Positions 1 through 7,829 of a stretch of DNA of 37,605 nucleotides are shown in pieces. The notes beneath the pieces are model-generated. The model made no database searches. It saw only the letters and a list, made by a program, of their open reading frames with translations, and was not told the origin of the DNA. The stretch comes from Lactobacillus hominis DSM 23910 = CRBIP 24.179. GTDB lineage: Bacteria; Bacillota; Bacilli; Lactobacillales; Lactobacillaceae. How positions within the stretch are numbered: position 1 is the first letter of the stretch; each line of letters starts with the position of its first letter. A program made the position numbers and the translations under genes. The stretch spans positions 1 through 37,605 of the forward strand of contig NZ_CAKE01000012.1 in assembly GCF_000296835.1 (NCBI RefSeq), in the 5' to 3' direction.

Positions 1-2405
1 GCTACCATCATCATGGCAGCCGCTCCTACCATAATCATTGCTGCAGCTACCAGCATTAAAGCAGCAGCTACTATTAGCAGACCGGCACCTAGTACAATCA
101 CGGCTACACCAAGTAGTAAGATACCAACTGCAGCAATCATAGCCACAGGTGCTACAAGCATCAAAGCAACCGCCATTAGCATTAAGCCGACGGCGGCAAT
201 TATTCCACTAACCGCGATAAGCATTAAAGCTACTGCCATTAACATCAAGCCGATTGCACCAATAATTGAAAATGCAGCGACTAAGCCAAGACCCACGCCA
301 AGTAGTATCATACCGACTGCGGCAATCATGACGAACACGGCAACCAATGCTAAGCCTATGCCTAACATGATCATTCCAACCGCCGCAACTAATGCGCCGA
401 CACCAACTACTATAAGGGCTACCCCTAATAGCAAGGCACCCACTGCAGCAATTGCTAAGCCTATGGCTAAGGCAACTAAAGCAACTGCCAGAACTACAAT
501 TCCGATAGCTCCAATAATTGCGGCTAAGCCAAATACAGCCATCGCACCAGCAAGAGCAAGAATGCCAAGTGCGGCGCTGGTTCCATATTGTGAAATAATC
601 GGCAATTGAGTAGCTAGAAGTGCCATTCCAGCACTAGCAATAAATATAGCTACACCAATGATTAGCAGTGCTGCCGCAAACATCAGGAATCCTACAGAAG
701 CGGCAATCATGCCGGGACCCAGAAACTTTACAAGTACTGCTAGAACAGCAATTGCTGCAATCATACCGAAGAATACTGCAATTGCTGCGCCACCCGAACT
801 AGCTAGTTTTACTGCTGAATCAGTAAGTAGCTTAAAACCGACTCCTACTAAAACAATTGCACCACCTACCATAAAAAGAGCGGCACCTAATTTCATAAAG
901 GCTCCGGCATTACTTAGGATCTTCCCAGGTTTGCCGGTATCAGGAGTCTTTGTTTCTGGAACCTCTGGAGTCTTAGGGGTTTTAGGCGTCTTCATTTTCT
1001 TAAAGGCATCTGCAATTCCTGTGATGGTTCCTTTGATCTTCTTATAGGTCTTAAACAAAGCAAGAGCAATTGCGATCGCGGTAACGCCTTTAGCAACTTT
1101 GTTTAAACTGTCAGCATCTAGCTTGCTTAGCAGCTGTAAAGCCATAACGATGCCAGTAATCACTAAGCCCTTTGTATTCATCTTCAGAATACCAAATGCT
1201 ACGGCTAGCAATCTTAATGTTCCTGGATCAAGATTACCAATGACGTCGGCCAGTGCTCCCAATCCTTTAGCTAGTCCTGATATGGTACTACCACTCAAAC
1301 TACCTAGAATTTTAAAGAAACTATTACCAGAATCATCGCTATCATCTAGTGTGTTCATCAAGTCAGTTAAGGCATCAACCAAAGAATGGAAAAGATCTAT
1401 CAGTGAGTCGCCAACATCAGCATCATTAAAGCCGTCCATGAACTGATCAAAAGCTAATTTAATCTTATCGAACGTAGGAATTACATAGTTAACTGCATTA
1501 ACCAATCCATCACCTATGGAATCCCAGTTAAGATCGCCTAGCTTATCAGATAATGAAGATATCGCTTTAATTCCTATCTGGCTTAGTTTTTGAAATTGCG
1601 GCTGCAAACCATTAGCAAGGGTTTCTTTTAACCCATCCATTGCTTGACCAACCGTCTTATATTCTGTAGCCATCTTACTGAAGTTGGCGTTAGTTCCTAC
1701 TTTAGCAACTGCGTTTAAGAAGTCCTGAGTTTTAATTTTCCCGTCCTGGATTTTCTTAATCATATCTTGAGTGGACATCCCCATAGACTTAGCAACCGCT
1801 GAAATACCGGCTGGTGCTTGTTCTAGCATCAGTTTAAAGTCTTGCCATTGTACGGTTGGCTTTGCGGCCATTTGAGTAGCTTGTTGAGATAGAGTCTTCA
1901 TGGCTTGCTGTGGATCAGCGGCAGACGCAGCTAAACCACCAAAGCCTTTAACCAGCTGGCCAACATTCTTGGTACCAACGGCGGCAAGTTGTGAGTAAGT
2001 AGTGGACATGTCAGAAGCACTATAGATAGTTTGCTGGGCGAATTTTTGCATGTCAGCCTTGGCAGATGCAATTTCAGCTGGAGATTTCCCTAGCTGGTGC
2101 ATATTACCCTCAAATGTCTGCCATGATACACTAGCCTCATTCAACTCACCTAGCATTGAGCTAATACCGTTTTTAGCCATTCCCATACCAGCACTAACCG
2201 CATTACCTACTATGTTAGCCCCTAGCATCGATTTAAAAAGCCCGTCTGATTTCTTCTCTGCACCGCCAAAGCTATTGGTTCCACTGGATAAAGCGCCTTT
2301 CAGAACTTTCATCCCTGTTTGTGCTTTTCCTAGTCCACTGGCTAATTTACTTAAAGCACCAGAAAATGCATCATTAATTTTGATAGTTGTACTAATTACG
2401 CTCAT
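1..2405 (-). CDS. Phage tail tape measure protein (N-terminal 801 codons; runs off the left edge)
   Basis: Sets tail length and is threaded through the tail tube of the contractile tail. The frame is open from the ATG at 2405 to position 1, so only the N-terminal 801 residues are visible and the C-terminus is missing. Residues about 1-60 are Ser/Gly/Lys-rich. Residues about 70-260 match the tape-measure N-terminal region of lactobacillus phages (a stretch reading TIYSASDMSTTYSQLAAVGTKN is typical). After about residue 430 the chain becomes almost wholly Ala/Gly/Val/Ile/Leu/Met with a short Pro/Thr/Lys hinge (about 480-500), and residues about 570-800 are built from 21-residue hydrophobic repeats. 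The start has the ribosome site AAAGGAGG about 5 nt upstream. A hairpin with a T-run lies between this gene and the upstream tail chaperone. Family call is firm; the hydrophobic repeat length is unusual. Confidence 0.93.
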   Translation of the reverse strand, partial: MSVISTTIKINDAFSGALSKLASGLGKAQTGMKVLKGALSSGTNSFGGAEKKSDGLFKSMLGANIVGNAVSAGMGMAKNGISSMLGELNEASVSWQTFEGNMHQLGKSPAEIASAKADMQKFAQQTIYSASDMSTTYSQLAAVGTKNVGQLVKGFGGLAASAADPQQAMKTLSQQATQMAAKPTVQWQDFKLMLEQAPAGISAVAKSMGMSTQDMIKKIQDGKIKTQDFLNAVAKVGTNANFSKMATEYKTVGQAMDGLKETLANGLQPQFQKLSQIGIKAISSLSDKLGDLNWDSIGDGLVNAVNYVIPTFDKIKLAFDQFMDGFNDADVGDSLIDLFHSLVDALTDLMNTLDDSDDSGNSFFKILGSLSGSTISGLAKGLGALADVIGNLDPGTLRLLAVAFGILKMNTKGLVITGIVMALQLLSKLDADSLNKVAKGVTAIAIALALFKTYKKIKGTITGIADAFKKMKTPKTPKTPEVPETKTPDTGKPGKILSNAGAFMKLGAALFMVGGAIVLVGVGFKLLTDSAVKLASSGGAAIAVFFGMIAAIAVLAVLVKFLGPGMIAASVGFLMFAAALLIIGVAIFIASAGMALLATQLPIISQYGTSAALGILALAGAMAVFGLAAIIGAIGIVVLAVALVALAIGLAIAAVGALLLGVALIVVGVGALVAAVGMIMLGIGLALVAVFVMIAAVGMILLGVGLGLVAAFSIIGAIGLMLMAVALMLIAVSGIIAAVGLMLMAVALMLVAPVAMIAAVGILLLGVAVIVLGAGLLIVAAALMLVAAAMIMVGAAAMMMV
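124..711 (-). repeat. 63-bp in-frame repeats in the tape measure gene (21-residue hydrophobic units)
   Basis: A CC-led motif on the plus strand recurs at exactly 63-bp steps: 124, 187, 250, 313, 376, 439, 502, 565, 628 and 691. On the coding strand each marks a unit of 21 residues with a conserved segment reading I-A-A-V-G or close to it (GAIG in one unit). Units are diverged in DNA but keep length and phase. Similar hydrophobic sequence continues to the left edge, so the array may extend beyond the window. Confidence 0.85.
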
Positions 2406-2435
2406 GTATGACCTCCTTTCTTTTTAAATTTAATA

Positions 2436-2489
2436 AAGAAAAAAAGGCAAAGCCTAACCGTCTTCTATACGTGTTTTGACCTTGCCTTT
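2436..2489 (-). terminator. Hairpin plus T-run between tail chaperone and tape measure genes
   Basis: On the minus strand a 12-bp stem (arms 2478-2489 and 2443-2454, with two G-T pairs) encloses a loop of about 23 nt and is followed by seven T. The stop codon of the frameshifted chaperone extension (2465-2467) lies in the loop. This is a plausible Rho-independent terminator or attenuator that would lower tape measure expression relative to the tail tube and sheath. Confidence 0.6.
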
Positions 2490-2659
2490 CTCTTTGCTTT
2501 TCGTTCCTCTTCTTCTTCAGTTTTTCGTCGGACTTCAATTGAAGCTACGACTAGAGCCTGCTCTCTAAGTGACATCGCCGCCCATTGTTTAGGTGTCCAG
2601 TGGTACTCGTTAAGTACGTAATGATAAACGGAAAAGTCACCCACAGACTCGGTTATTAG
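2465..2659 (-). CDS. Tail assembly chaperone, -1 frameshift extension (T-like part)
   Basis: This open frame has no start of its own. It begins at the slippery site at the end of the preceding gene and encodes 64 residues, starting LITESVGDFSVYHYV and ending in a very charged Glu/Arg/Lys stretch. A segment reading WTPKQWAAMSLREQA is typical of the second chaperone of siphovirus and myovirus tails, which is made as a fusion like lambda gpGT. A -1 slip would give a 204-residue fusion (140 + 64). Frame openness, position directly before the tape measure gene and the slippery heptamer all support it. No independent ribosome site is seen. Confidence 0.85.
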   Translation of the reverse strand, partial: LITESVGDFSVYHYVLNEYHWTPKQWAAMSLREQALVVASIEVRRKTEEEEERKAKRKARSKHV

Positions 2660-3078
2660 TTTTTTGCTTCGTCCTTTAAGACTTCAGCATCATCAGAATC
2701 GTCATTCAAACCACAGATTTCCATGACTCTGTCAGACAATTCACTATATTCACCAGCGGTTAGCATGGTTTGAAGTAACCCTGAAGGATCAGCAATGCAG
2801 CCATAAGACTTTTGTAATTCTTCATTATTCAAACTTGGAGAAACTACAGCACGTTCCATAACTAAACCGGAGAACTTATCTTGATCTGTGTCATTTTCAT
2901 ATTGGTGAGTTTTCTTATTGAGAACTCTGCGAGTCGCTTCTTTTCTCAAACTTGAAATTTCCTTCATGTTCAATGACTTAATCTCAAAAGGAGATTTGAA
3001 GCGTTTAAACTTCACTTGTTCATGTTTAACTGGGCTTTCTACGTTTTCTAATAAAAAGTCTGATACACTAGCGGTCAT
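2656..3078 (-). CDS. Tail assembly chaperone (XkdN-like, G-like part)
   Basis: Product of 140 residues. By position and size it is the first tail assembly chaperone, which coats the tape measure protein before tube polymerisation. It has a charged N-terminal half with a KFKRFKSPFEIKSL segment and an acidic C-terminus (DDSDDAEVLKDEAKN). The ATG at 3078 is preceded by GGAGG at 7 nt. It lies 11 bp after the tail tube gene in the same operon. The last sense codons GCA AAA AAC overlap the slippery heptamer, so a share of ribosomes should continue in the -1 frame into the extension ending at 2465. Resemblance to PBSX XkdN is from family pattern and order. Confidence 0.85.
   Translation of the reverse strand: MTASVSDFLLENVESPVKHEQVKFKRFKSPFEIKSLNMKEISSLRKEATRRVLNKKTHQYENDTDQDKFSGLVMERAVVSPSLNNEELQKSYGCIADPSGLLQTMLTAGEYSELSDRVMEICGLNDDSDDAEVLKDEAKN
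2659..2665 (-). promoter_or_regulatory. Programmed -1 ribosomal frameshift site A AAA AAC
   Basis: In the zero frame the coding strand reads GCA AAA AAC followed at once by TAA TAA-like sequence. A -1 slip re-pairs both tRNAs as AAA AAA and leads into 64 open codons. The heptamer fits the X XXY YYZ rule and sits two codons before the zero-frame stop, the usual place in tail chaperone pairs. Confidence 0.85.
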
Positions 3079-3089
3079 TTAAAATCCTC

Positions 3090-3557
3090 CTATAATCCTT
3101 TAAATTCTTGAACTAGGCTTACGCCTTCAAAAGTGAGGTCTGATTCCCACTCCATAACTCCATCATCTGCTTCAAAGTCAGCAATCGGTATATCATCTAA
3201 GTTTACATCTTCAAGTTGAACAACTTCTTTACCAACTCTTGAAGTAGGGTCTTCAATAGTTAAAGTAGCAGTAAAATATAAGTCCCCACCTTGTTGGGTG
3301 TAAGGAATACCATACTTCAACCAATTAGAGTTGATTAAGTAGCCGCCCATAGTACCAGTACCTTCTACAGAAGTAGTCTTCTTTAACTTCCAGTGGTTAC
3401 CAAGTACTTGAACATCTTCTTTGTTCTTTTCAATCTTTGCGGTGAACTTATTACATTCAATCAAATTGATAACTTCACCGTTGATTGTGATTGACAATTT
3501 AGCATCTTTTGTTGAAATGGTGTCTCTACCATTTAAGAAACGATCAATATCAGCCAT
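3090..3557 (-). CDS. Tail tube protein (XkdM-like, DUF2001)
   Basis: 155 residues that form the inner tube of a contractile tail. The sequence fits the DUF2001/XkdM family: N-terminal MADIDRFLNGRDTISTKDA, a central beta-rich part with VEGTGTMGGYLINS, and a C-terminal strand reading WESDLTFEGVSLVQEF. Family length is about 145-160, so it is complete. Start ATG at 3557 has GGAGGG close upstream. It follows the sheath gene by 10 bp, the order found in PBSX-type phages (sheath, tube, chaperones, tape measure). Confidence 0.9.
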   Translation of the reverse strand: MADIDRFLNGRDTISTKDAKLSITINGEVINLIECNKFTAKIEKNKEDVQVLGNHWKLKKTTSVEGTGTMGGYLINSNWLKYGIPYTQQGGDLYFTATLTIEDPTSRVGKEVVQLEDVNLDDIPIADFEADDGVMEWESDLTFEGVSLVQEFKGL

Positions 3558-3567
3558 CTAAGCCCTC

Positions 3568-4920
3568 CTATCCTACTACCACAGTCATGTAAAGCTTTTC
3601 CATAGCATCTACAGGTGTGATAGCCAAATTAACTACAATTGAGTCAGAATCGTTGCCTTTTTCTACAGTGATATCAGAGTTCTTGAAGTCTTGAATGATG
3701 TTTTTGTTCATCAAGTCAGTCAAGTAACTGATACGGTTTGCTTTGAAAAGATCACGACCTGCTGCGTTGTTACCAACCTTGCCTAAGAAACTTTGTTCAA
3801 AGACTTGTTCAGTGTTAGTAGCAATTTCATCTAAGGTTCTCATTACGCGGTTCTTGCTGAAGACCTTAGGCTTGGTGCCTGAAAACTTGGTCAAAGTATC
3901 GATATCTTGTTCAATAACAACTCTTTGACCTGGTCGAGTGGTAAACAGAACTTGACCATCATTAAGAGCCTTAATAGTCTTGTCATTATCCAATTTAGGG
4001 AAAGCACTAATAGCATCGGTTACTTCGTAGTAAGTAAGTGATGTTGCTGCATCTGCACTTGCTGAAATACCAGCAAAGAAACCAGTAGCATCTTTAGCGC
4101 TAATATTTGAACCGTCGTTCAAGGTGTAGCCATTAATTACTGCAGAAACGCCTTCATAGTTGTAGTTAGTAGCACCATCTGAAGGAATGACTGCACGAAC
4201 CTTGCGACCTTCGTCTTCACGCAATCTCTTTAGTGATTGCACTAACAATTGATTTAAGTTGCTCTTGATATCCAAGCCTGCAGTAGTTACAACTGCATAG
4301 TTTTCATTTTCAAGTGCATCGTTAATCATTGAAGTTAAATCTGAAATTCCTTCAGTAGTTCCACCTGTCAAAGTTCCTGATGCATTTGACACAGTGGTAT
4401 CTTTATCGCCAGTGGTTGCAAGAGTTGCGGTCACGTAGTCATTACCGGTAAAGTCACCAAGTGAATGAGCATTGATAATTTGTTCATCAACCACGCTAGT
4501 GCCAAATAACGTTGTTACCTTCAAATTGTCTGGGTCGTCTGGCTTAAGTTCTACGCTAACGGTTAGCTTGTTTCCCTTTTCGCCAGGATACTTAGCAGTG
4601 ATAACCCAAGGCATACCGTCCTTTTCAAGCTTTGCAGGAGTACCAGCACTAGGATTTAAGAGCAATACAGTTTCAGCGCCCTTTAAAGTTTCCTTAAGAG
4701 CAACTAAGTCTGGATCTTCTAAAGTGGTTCCAATCTTTTCAATAAAGTTGGAACCGCTAGTCAATTCGATTACTCCAGAATTACCCCAGCCAAGTGACTT
4801 GTCACGTAACATTAGGACACGTCCTGCAACTGACTCGATCACAGCCTCGCCATTACCAACAACATTGATATAAGCACCAGGACGGCGCTTGTTTTGAATT
4901 TTCCAAGTTCCTCCAGCCAT
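3568..4920 (-). CDS. Tail sheath protein (XkdK-like)
   Basis: 450 residues, the contractile sheath around the tail tube. The N-terminus MAGGTWKIQNKRRPGAYINV is characteristic of PBSX/XkdK sheaths, which usually open by describing a rigid beta hairpin before a variable surface domain. Residues about 100-190 (Thr/Ser/Gly-rich) are probably the exposed domain. The C-terminal part (about 330-450) with RVVIEQDIDTLT and a final VDAMEKLYMTVVV matches the conserved sheath core. ATG at 4920 overlaps the stop of the small gene before it (TAATG) and follows AAGGAGGG. The presence of this gene shows a myovirus-type tail. Confidence 0.93.
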   Translation of the reverse strand: MAGGTWKIQNKRRPGAYINVVGNGEAVIESVAGRVLMLRDKSLGWGNSGVIELTSGSNFIEKIGTTLEDPDLVALKETLKGAETVLLLNPSAGTPAKLEKDGMPWVITAKYPGEKGNKLTVSVELKPDDPDNLKVTTLFGTSVVDEQIINAHSLGDFTGNDYVTATLATTGDKDTTVSNASGTLTGGTTEGISDLTSMINDALENENYAVVTTAGLDIKSNLNQLLVQSLKRLREDEGRKVRAVIPSDGATNYNYEGVSAVINGYTLNDGSNISAKDATGFFAGISASADAATSLTYYEVTDAISAFPKLDNDKTIKALNDGQVLFTTRPGQRVVIEQDIDTLTKFSGTKPKVFSKNRVMRTLDEIATNTEQVFEQSFLGKVGNNAAGRDLFKANRISYLTDLMNKNIIQDFKNSDITVEKGNDSDSIVVNLAITPVDAMEKLYMTVVVG

Positions 4921-5120
4921 TACATTCCCTCCTTAAATTTCTTCAATTCCTTATCCACTTCAGTTAGTGAATATTCTTTGTTTTCGTCTAAAACGATTTT
5001 TAAAATATCCCGTTCTACGCCATTAAAGTTAGAACTAGTTACTAAGGCTTGCTTAGTAAACTTTGGTTCTGTCTTGGCTTTAGATACAGTTTTCTTGGTG
5101 TCAGTCTTTGACTCCGCCAT
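4920..5120 (-). CDS. Small phage protein between tail terminator and sheath
   Basis: 66 residues from ATG 5120 (a TTG at 5129 is in frame, but AAAGGA lies 9 nt before the ATG). It is Lys/Glu/Thr-rich at the N-terminus, followed by a short helical part ending LKKFKEGM. I recognise no domain. It overlaps the tail terminator gene by 20 bp and the sheath gene by one base, so it is translationally coupled to both. The C-terminal half (VERDILKIVLDENKEYSLTE) looks like a small helical fold. Such small proteins lie before the sheath in PBSX-like clusters; role unknown. Confidence 0.75.
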   Translation of the reverse strand: MAESKTDTKKTVSKAKTEPKFTKQALVTSSNFNGVERDILKIVLDENKEYSLTEVDKELKKFKEGM

Positions 5121-5514
5121 TTTGTTCAATCCTTTCCATGCTTGCTACGTCTTCGACTGGGTGCATATCTAGACGCAGATCAAACTCAAACGTTAACGTC
5201 TGTTGGTCTGAGTCTGGGTGTGTACTGCGATTAGTTACGGTCGCATAGTCTTTTAACGCGCAAAAATTATCTAAAAGCAATTCTTCGACACGCTCTATAT
5301 CAGCGTTTGGATTGTCTGGATTAGCAAAATAAACAATCTGGTAAGAATACTTTCGCACTTGAATACCAAAAAGGCGGTTCGATGACTCCGTATCTACTTT
5401 GTGAATGTAGAATGACGGAACATCGAAACCGCTCTTTTGGTTTTCTGAATAAATTGTTTTGCCGGGAAAAATCTCGGCTAGCCTTTCAGCTATTTTTTCA
5501 ACATTATCAATCAT
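5101..5514 (-). CDS. Tail terminator family protein
   Basis: 137 residues from ATG 5514, which overlaps the stop of the upstream gene by 8 bp; an in-frame ATG at 5550 lies deeper in that gene and has no ribosome site. The pattern (IDNVEKIAERLAEIFP, then YSENQKSGFDVPSFYIH, later QTLTFEFDLRLDMHP) fits the phage tail terminator family that caps the growing tail tube and joins it to the head. Position between the gp10-like protein and the sheath agrees. Function is from family and order. Confidence 0.8.
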   Translation of the reverse strand: MIDNVEKIAERLAEIFPGKTIYSENQKSGFDVPSFYIHKVDTESSNRLFGIQVRKYSYQIVYFANPDNPNADIERVEELLLDNFCALKDYATVTNRSTHPDSDQQTLTFEFDLRLDMHPVEDVASMERIEQNGGVKD

Positions 5515-5944
5515 TGAATAAATCTCTAAGCACCCACAGGCTAGGTTCAATCATTTCAGGTAGTTGCTTATTGATCTGGTCTGACGACCGTTTCATAAAG
5601 AACTGGCCAGGCACCCAACTTGCTTTAAGTCGCTTCTTGATTTTAGGAACAAAGCGCCCTGGGGTTTGTCTGTGCCCTCGTTCAACATAAGAAGCGTACT
5701 CTTTGTTATTAGTCAGTTCTAATATCCAGCCACCACCGAAATTGTGTGGACTACCAGCAGTCCACGCTTTTCTAAGCCCACCAGTATCTACAGGTGTGTT
5801 TGCTTTCAAGGTACGCAGTGATTGCTTACCAACACGCCTGAATGTCTTAGACATATCTCGTTTAACTTGCCCGGTATTTATCTTGTCAGACACCTGGCTA
5901 GCCCAGCGTTGGAATTCATCGTCATCGATTGTCCCTAAGCCCAT
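5507..5944 (-). CDS. HK97 gp10-family head-tail joining protein
   Basis: 145 residues. Matches the HK97 gp10 / XkdI-like family: a basic N-terminal helix region (VKRDMSKTFRRVGKQSL), the typical TPVDTGGLRKAW motif at about residues 49-60, and a YVERGHRQTPGRFVPK segment at about 88-104. These proteins form part of the neck or tail completion complex. ATG at 5944 has AGAAGG 6 nt upstream. The stop overlaps the next gene. Complete in length. Confidence 0.85.
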   Translation of the reverse strand: MGLGTIDDDEFQRWASQVSDKINTGQVKRDMSKTFRRVGKQSLRTLKANTPVDTGGLRKAWTAGSPHNFGGGWILELTNNKEYASYVERGHRQTPGRFVPKIKKRLKASWVPGQFFMKRSSDQINKQLPEMIEPSLWVLRDLFND

Positions 5945-6307
5945 CTATGCCTTCTCCTCTCTGGTTAATGCTACTTCTTGGTGGCTGTAATAGCCTGTAT
6001 ACCCCTTGCTAGCGCGCTTGTATTTAGTAACCTGTCCGTTTTGATCGGTCACTACTACACTCACACCAGCTGGTATATTAATTCCATTTCTAATAATCAT
6101 TTTTGCGTCATACTCATCTGCGCCGTAAAACGACTGTGTGCCAGCTTTTTGATTTTTTAAGATGATCTTACACGGTTCATCTTTAATTAACGTCACAGCC
6201 TCATTATTTGTGATTGCTCCATGCTTTACAGGCTTAGTGCCTATAATTGTGACTCGATCAGTCCATAACAAGGGAATAGCACGCCTTAATTTGTTAAAAT
6301 AGCTCAT
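5945..6307 (-). CDS. Head closure / head-tail connector protein
   Basis: 120 residues, position 2 of the connector set (after the adaptor at 6311-6739). The sequence is beta-rich and basic, with LLWTDRVTIIG near the N-terminus and CKIILKNQKAGTQSFYGADEYDAKMIIRNGINIPAGV in the middle (described here by its parts: a short strand then a turn then a PAGV motif), as in XkdH/stopper-like proteins. The stop is contiguous with the next start. The call rests on size, order and weak family likeness. Confidence 0.7.
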   Translation of the reverse strand: MSYFNKLRRAIPLLWTDRVTIIGTKPVKHGAITNNEAVTLIKDEPCKIILKNQKAGTQSFYGADEYDAKMIIRNGINIPAGVSVVVTDQNGQVTKYKRASKGYTGYYSHQEVALTREEKA

Positions 6308-6310
6308 TTA

Positions 6311-6739
6311 CTACACCACCACCCTGAAGTTATTCAAGATGTTGGTATAGTTATCGCTGATTGTATTGATTTGTTGCAACGAAGCATAAACGTCAGCTTT
6401 TGACTTGAACGTTATACTTGTATCGCCTTCGCTAAGTGATTGAACATCGCTACCAGCATCTTCGCCTTTGCTTAGTGCTAGATAGTCATGCGTTTGGATT
6501 ACTTGCACAGTCATATCAACGACTGTGTAATCTAAAGCACTAGGCAATTCGTCAATAGGGATATTCGTGTAATTTGACACGTCCCAGATAACCTTGCTTA
6601 GCGCATAACTAACAACAGATTTACGCACATCTTGATACTTCTTAGCATCATCATCACTTAAACCAGATAAATCGGCAGGCGGCAGCAACAAATTGACCTT
6701 TTCCAGCAACTTGCTATAGCGTTCAGTATCTACTAACAT
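6311..6739 (-). CDS. Head-tail adaptor protein (DUF3199/YqbG-like)
   Basis: 142 residues, mostly helical, directly after the major capsid gene where the portal-docking adaptor is found. A Leu-rich N-terminal helix is followed by VRKSVVSYALSKVIWDVSNYTN and a central helix with VVDMTVQVIQTHDYLALS. AGGAG lies 7 nt before ATG 6739. Family call is by size, helical plan and order in PBSX-like clusters; no catalytic role is expected. Confidence 0.7.
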   Translation of the reverse strand: MLVDTERYSKLLEKVNLLLPPADLSGLSDDDAKKYQDVRKSVVSYALSKVIWDVSNYTNIPIDELPSALDYTVVDMTVQVIQTHDYLALSKGEDAGSDVQSLSEGDTSITFKSKADVYASLQQINTISDNYTNILNNFRVVV

Positions 6740-6749
6740 TGCTTAGCTC

Positions 6750-7829
6750 CTACTTAATCAAGCCTAATAATTCGTCCTTAGTAGTCTTGCCAGCGTGGTC
6801 GATACCGTGGTCGTCTAAATACTTAGTGATTTCTGCAACAGTGTTGTTTTTATTTGGTTTCTTGTCTTGTTCTTCAGTCGCTTGGCGACCTTGGTTGTCG
6901 GCTACGGCTTTATCTTTATCAGCAACAAAGAATTCGATACCTCTAAATTTAGGTCTTAACAAAAGAACATCATCGTATGATTGTTCGTAGTATAACCAGT
7001 TACCAGCGTTTGCAGCTGCTGGAGCGTCTAAGCCAACGAAGTCATATTTTTCTGGAGCAATTTGTGCGCCGTTCCAGATAAGCATCATTTTAATTTGTTG
7101 AGCATCATCCACAGTCTTAGAACCGTTTGAGAAGTCGAACTTAGTTTGGAATAAATCTTCTGGAACTGGAACAATAGTTACTTCGTCAAGTGAACGTACA
7201 GTGCGGTTAATGTTTTGAGCATCGCCAACAACGATAGTACGGTTAATTGCTTCAGCTTCTTTGAGCATGTAGTAAGTAGCAATATCAACGTACAAAATAC
7301 GACCTTTAACAGGAACTCTTGCGTTATCGAAGTTACGCATCAATTGATCGTAAGCTTGTAACACGTTCTTAGAGTCCAAACTTTCGGTGTGAATACCTTC
7401 GCCCTTGTCTAAACCTTCGTTCTCGTTAACTTTTTGACGTTGATCGAACAATTTAGAGAACATTTCACGGTCTTTTTCAGGCATCTTGCTATCTAAGTTG
7501 TATTGCTTAGTGATGTTAGCAATGGTCAAGACTTGGTTACTTTCGTCAATGTCTGAAGGGTCTACTAAAGTGCTCCAGTAACGTTCGTTAGTCAATTCGT
7601 AAACATCGTAGTCTAGTGAATAGTTAGCTGCTGGAGTTGTGATGGTACGTCTTTCACGATCTTGACGACCTGACAAAATGGACAAACGAGGGACTTTAAT
7701 GTGCTTAGCGTCCATAAATGAAATTTGATTGTTAGAAGGGGACTGCCACAAAGCACTTGAGTATAAGTTATCCGGGTAGTAGCCTTCGATTACGGCTTGT
7801 TGATACTTATCAGCGTAATTAATTGCCAT
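6750..7829 (-). CDS. Major capsid protein with C-terminal HeH/LEM-like domain
   Basis: 359 residues. Forms the icosahedral shell. The sequence fits PBSX XkdG-like capsid proteins: N-terminal MAINYADKYQQAVIEGYY, a ITTPAANYSLDYDVYELTNERYW segment (shown in two parts: ITTPAANYSL, then YELTNERYW) and a long beta core ending in LLRPKFRGIEFF. Residues about 326-359 form a separate short unit with pattern NTVAEITKYLDDHGI and KDELLGLIK, which fits the HeH/LEM helix-extended-helix fold, joined by a Lys/Asn linker. AAAGGAGA precedes ATG 7829, which overlaps the scaffold stop by one base. Confidence 0.88.
   Translation of the reverse strand: MAINYADKYQQAVIEGYYPDNLYSSALWQSPSNNQISFMDAKHIKVPRLSILSGRQDRERRTITTPAANYSLDYDVYELTNERYWSTLVDPSDIDESNQVLTIANITKQYNLDSKMPEKDREMFSKLFDQRQKVNENEGLDKGEGIHTESLDSKNVLQAYDQLMRNFDNARVPVKGRILYVDIATYYMLKEAEAINRTIVVGDAQNINRTVRSLDEVTIVPVPEDLFQTKFDFSNGSKTVDDAQQIKMMLIWNGAQIAPEKYDFVGLDAPAAANAGNWLYYEQSYDDVLLLRPKFRGIEFFVADKDKAVADNQGRQATEEQDKKPNKNNTVAEITKYLDDHGIDHAGKTTKDELLGLIK

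Noticed and set aside
13..2427. Four plus-strand reading frames (13-609, 658-1047, 1099-1446, 2050-2427)
   Set aside because: They are antisense to the tape measure gene, are Ala/Thr/Ile/Lys-rich reverse-strand products of its hydrophobic repeats, and lack ribosome sites.
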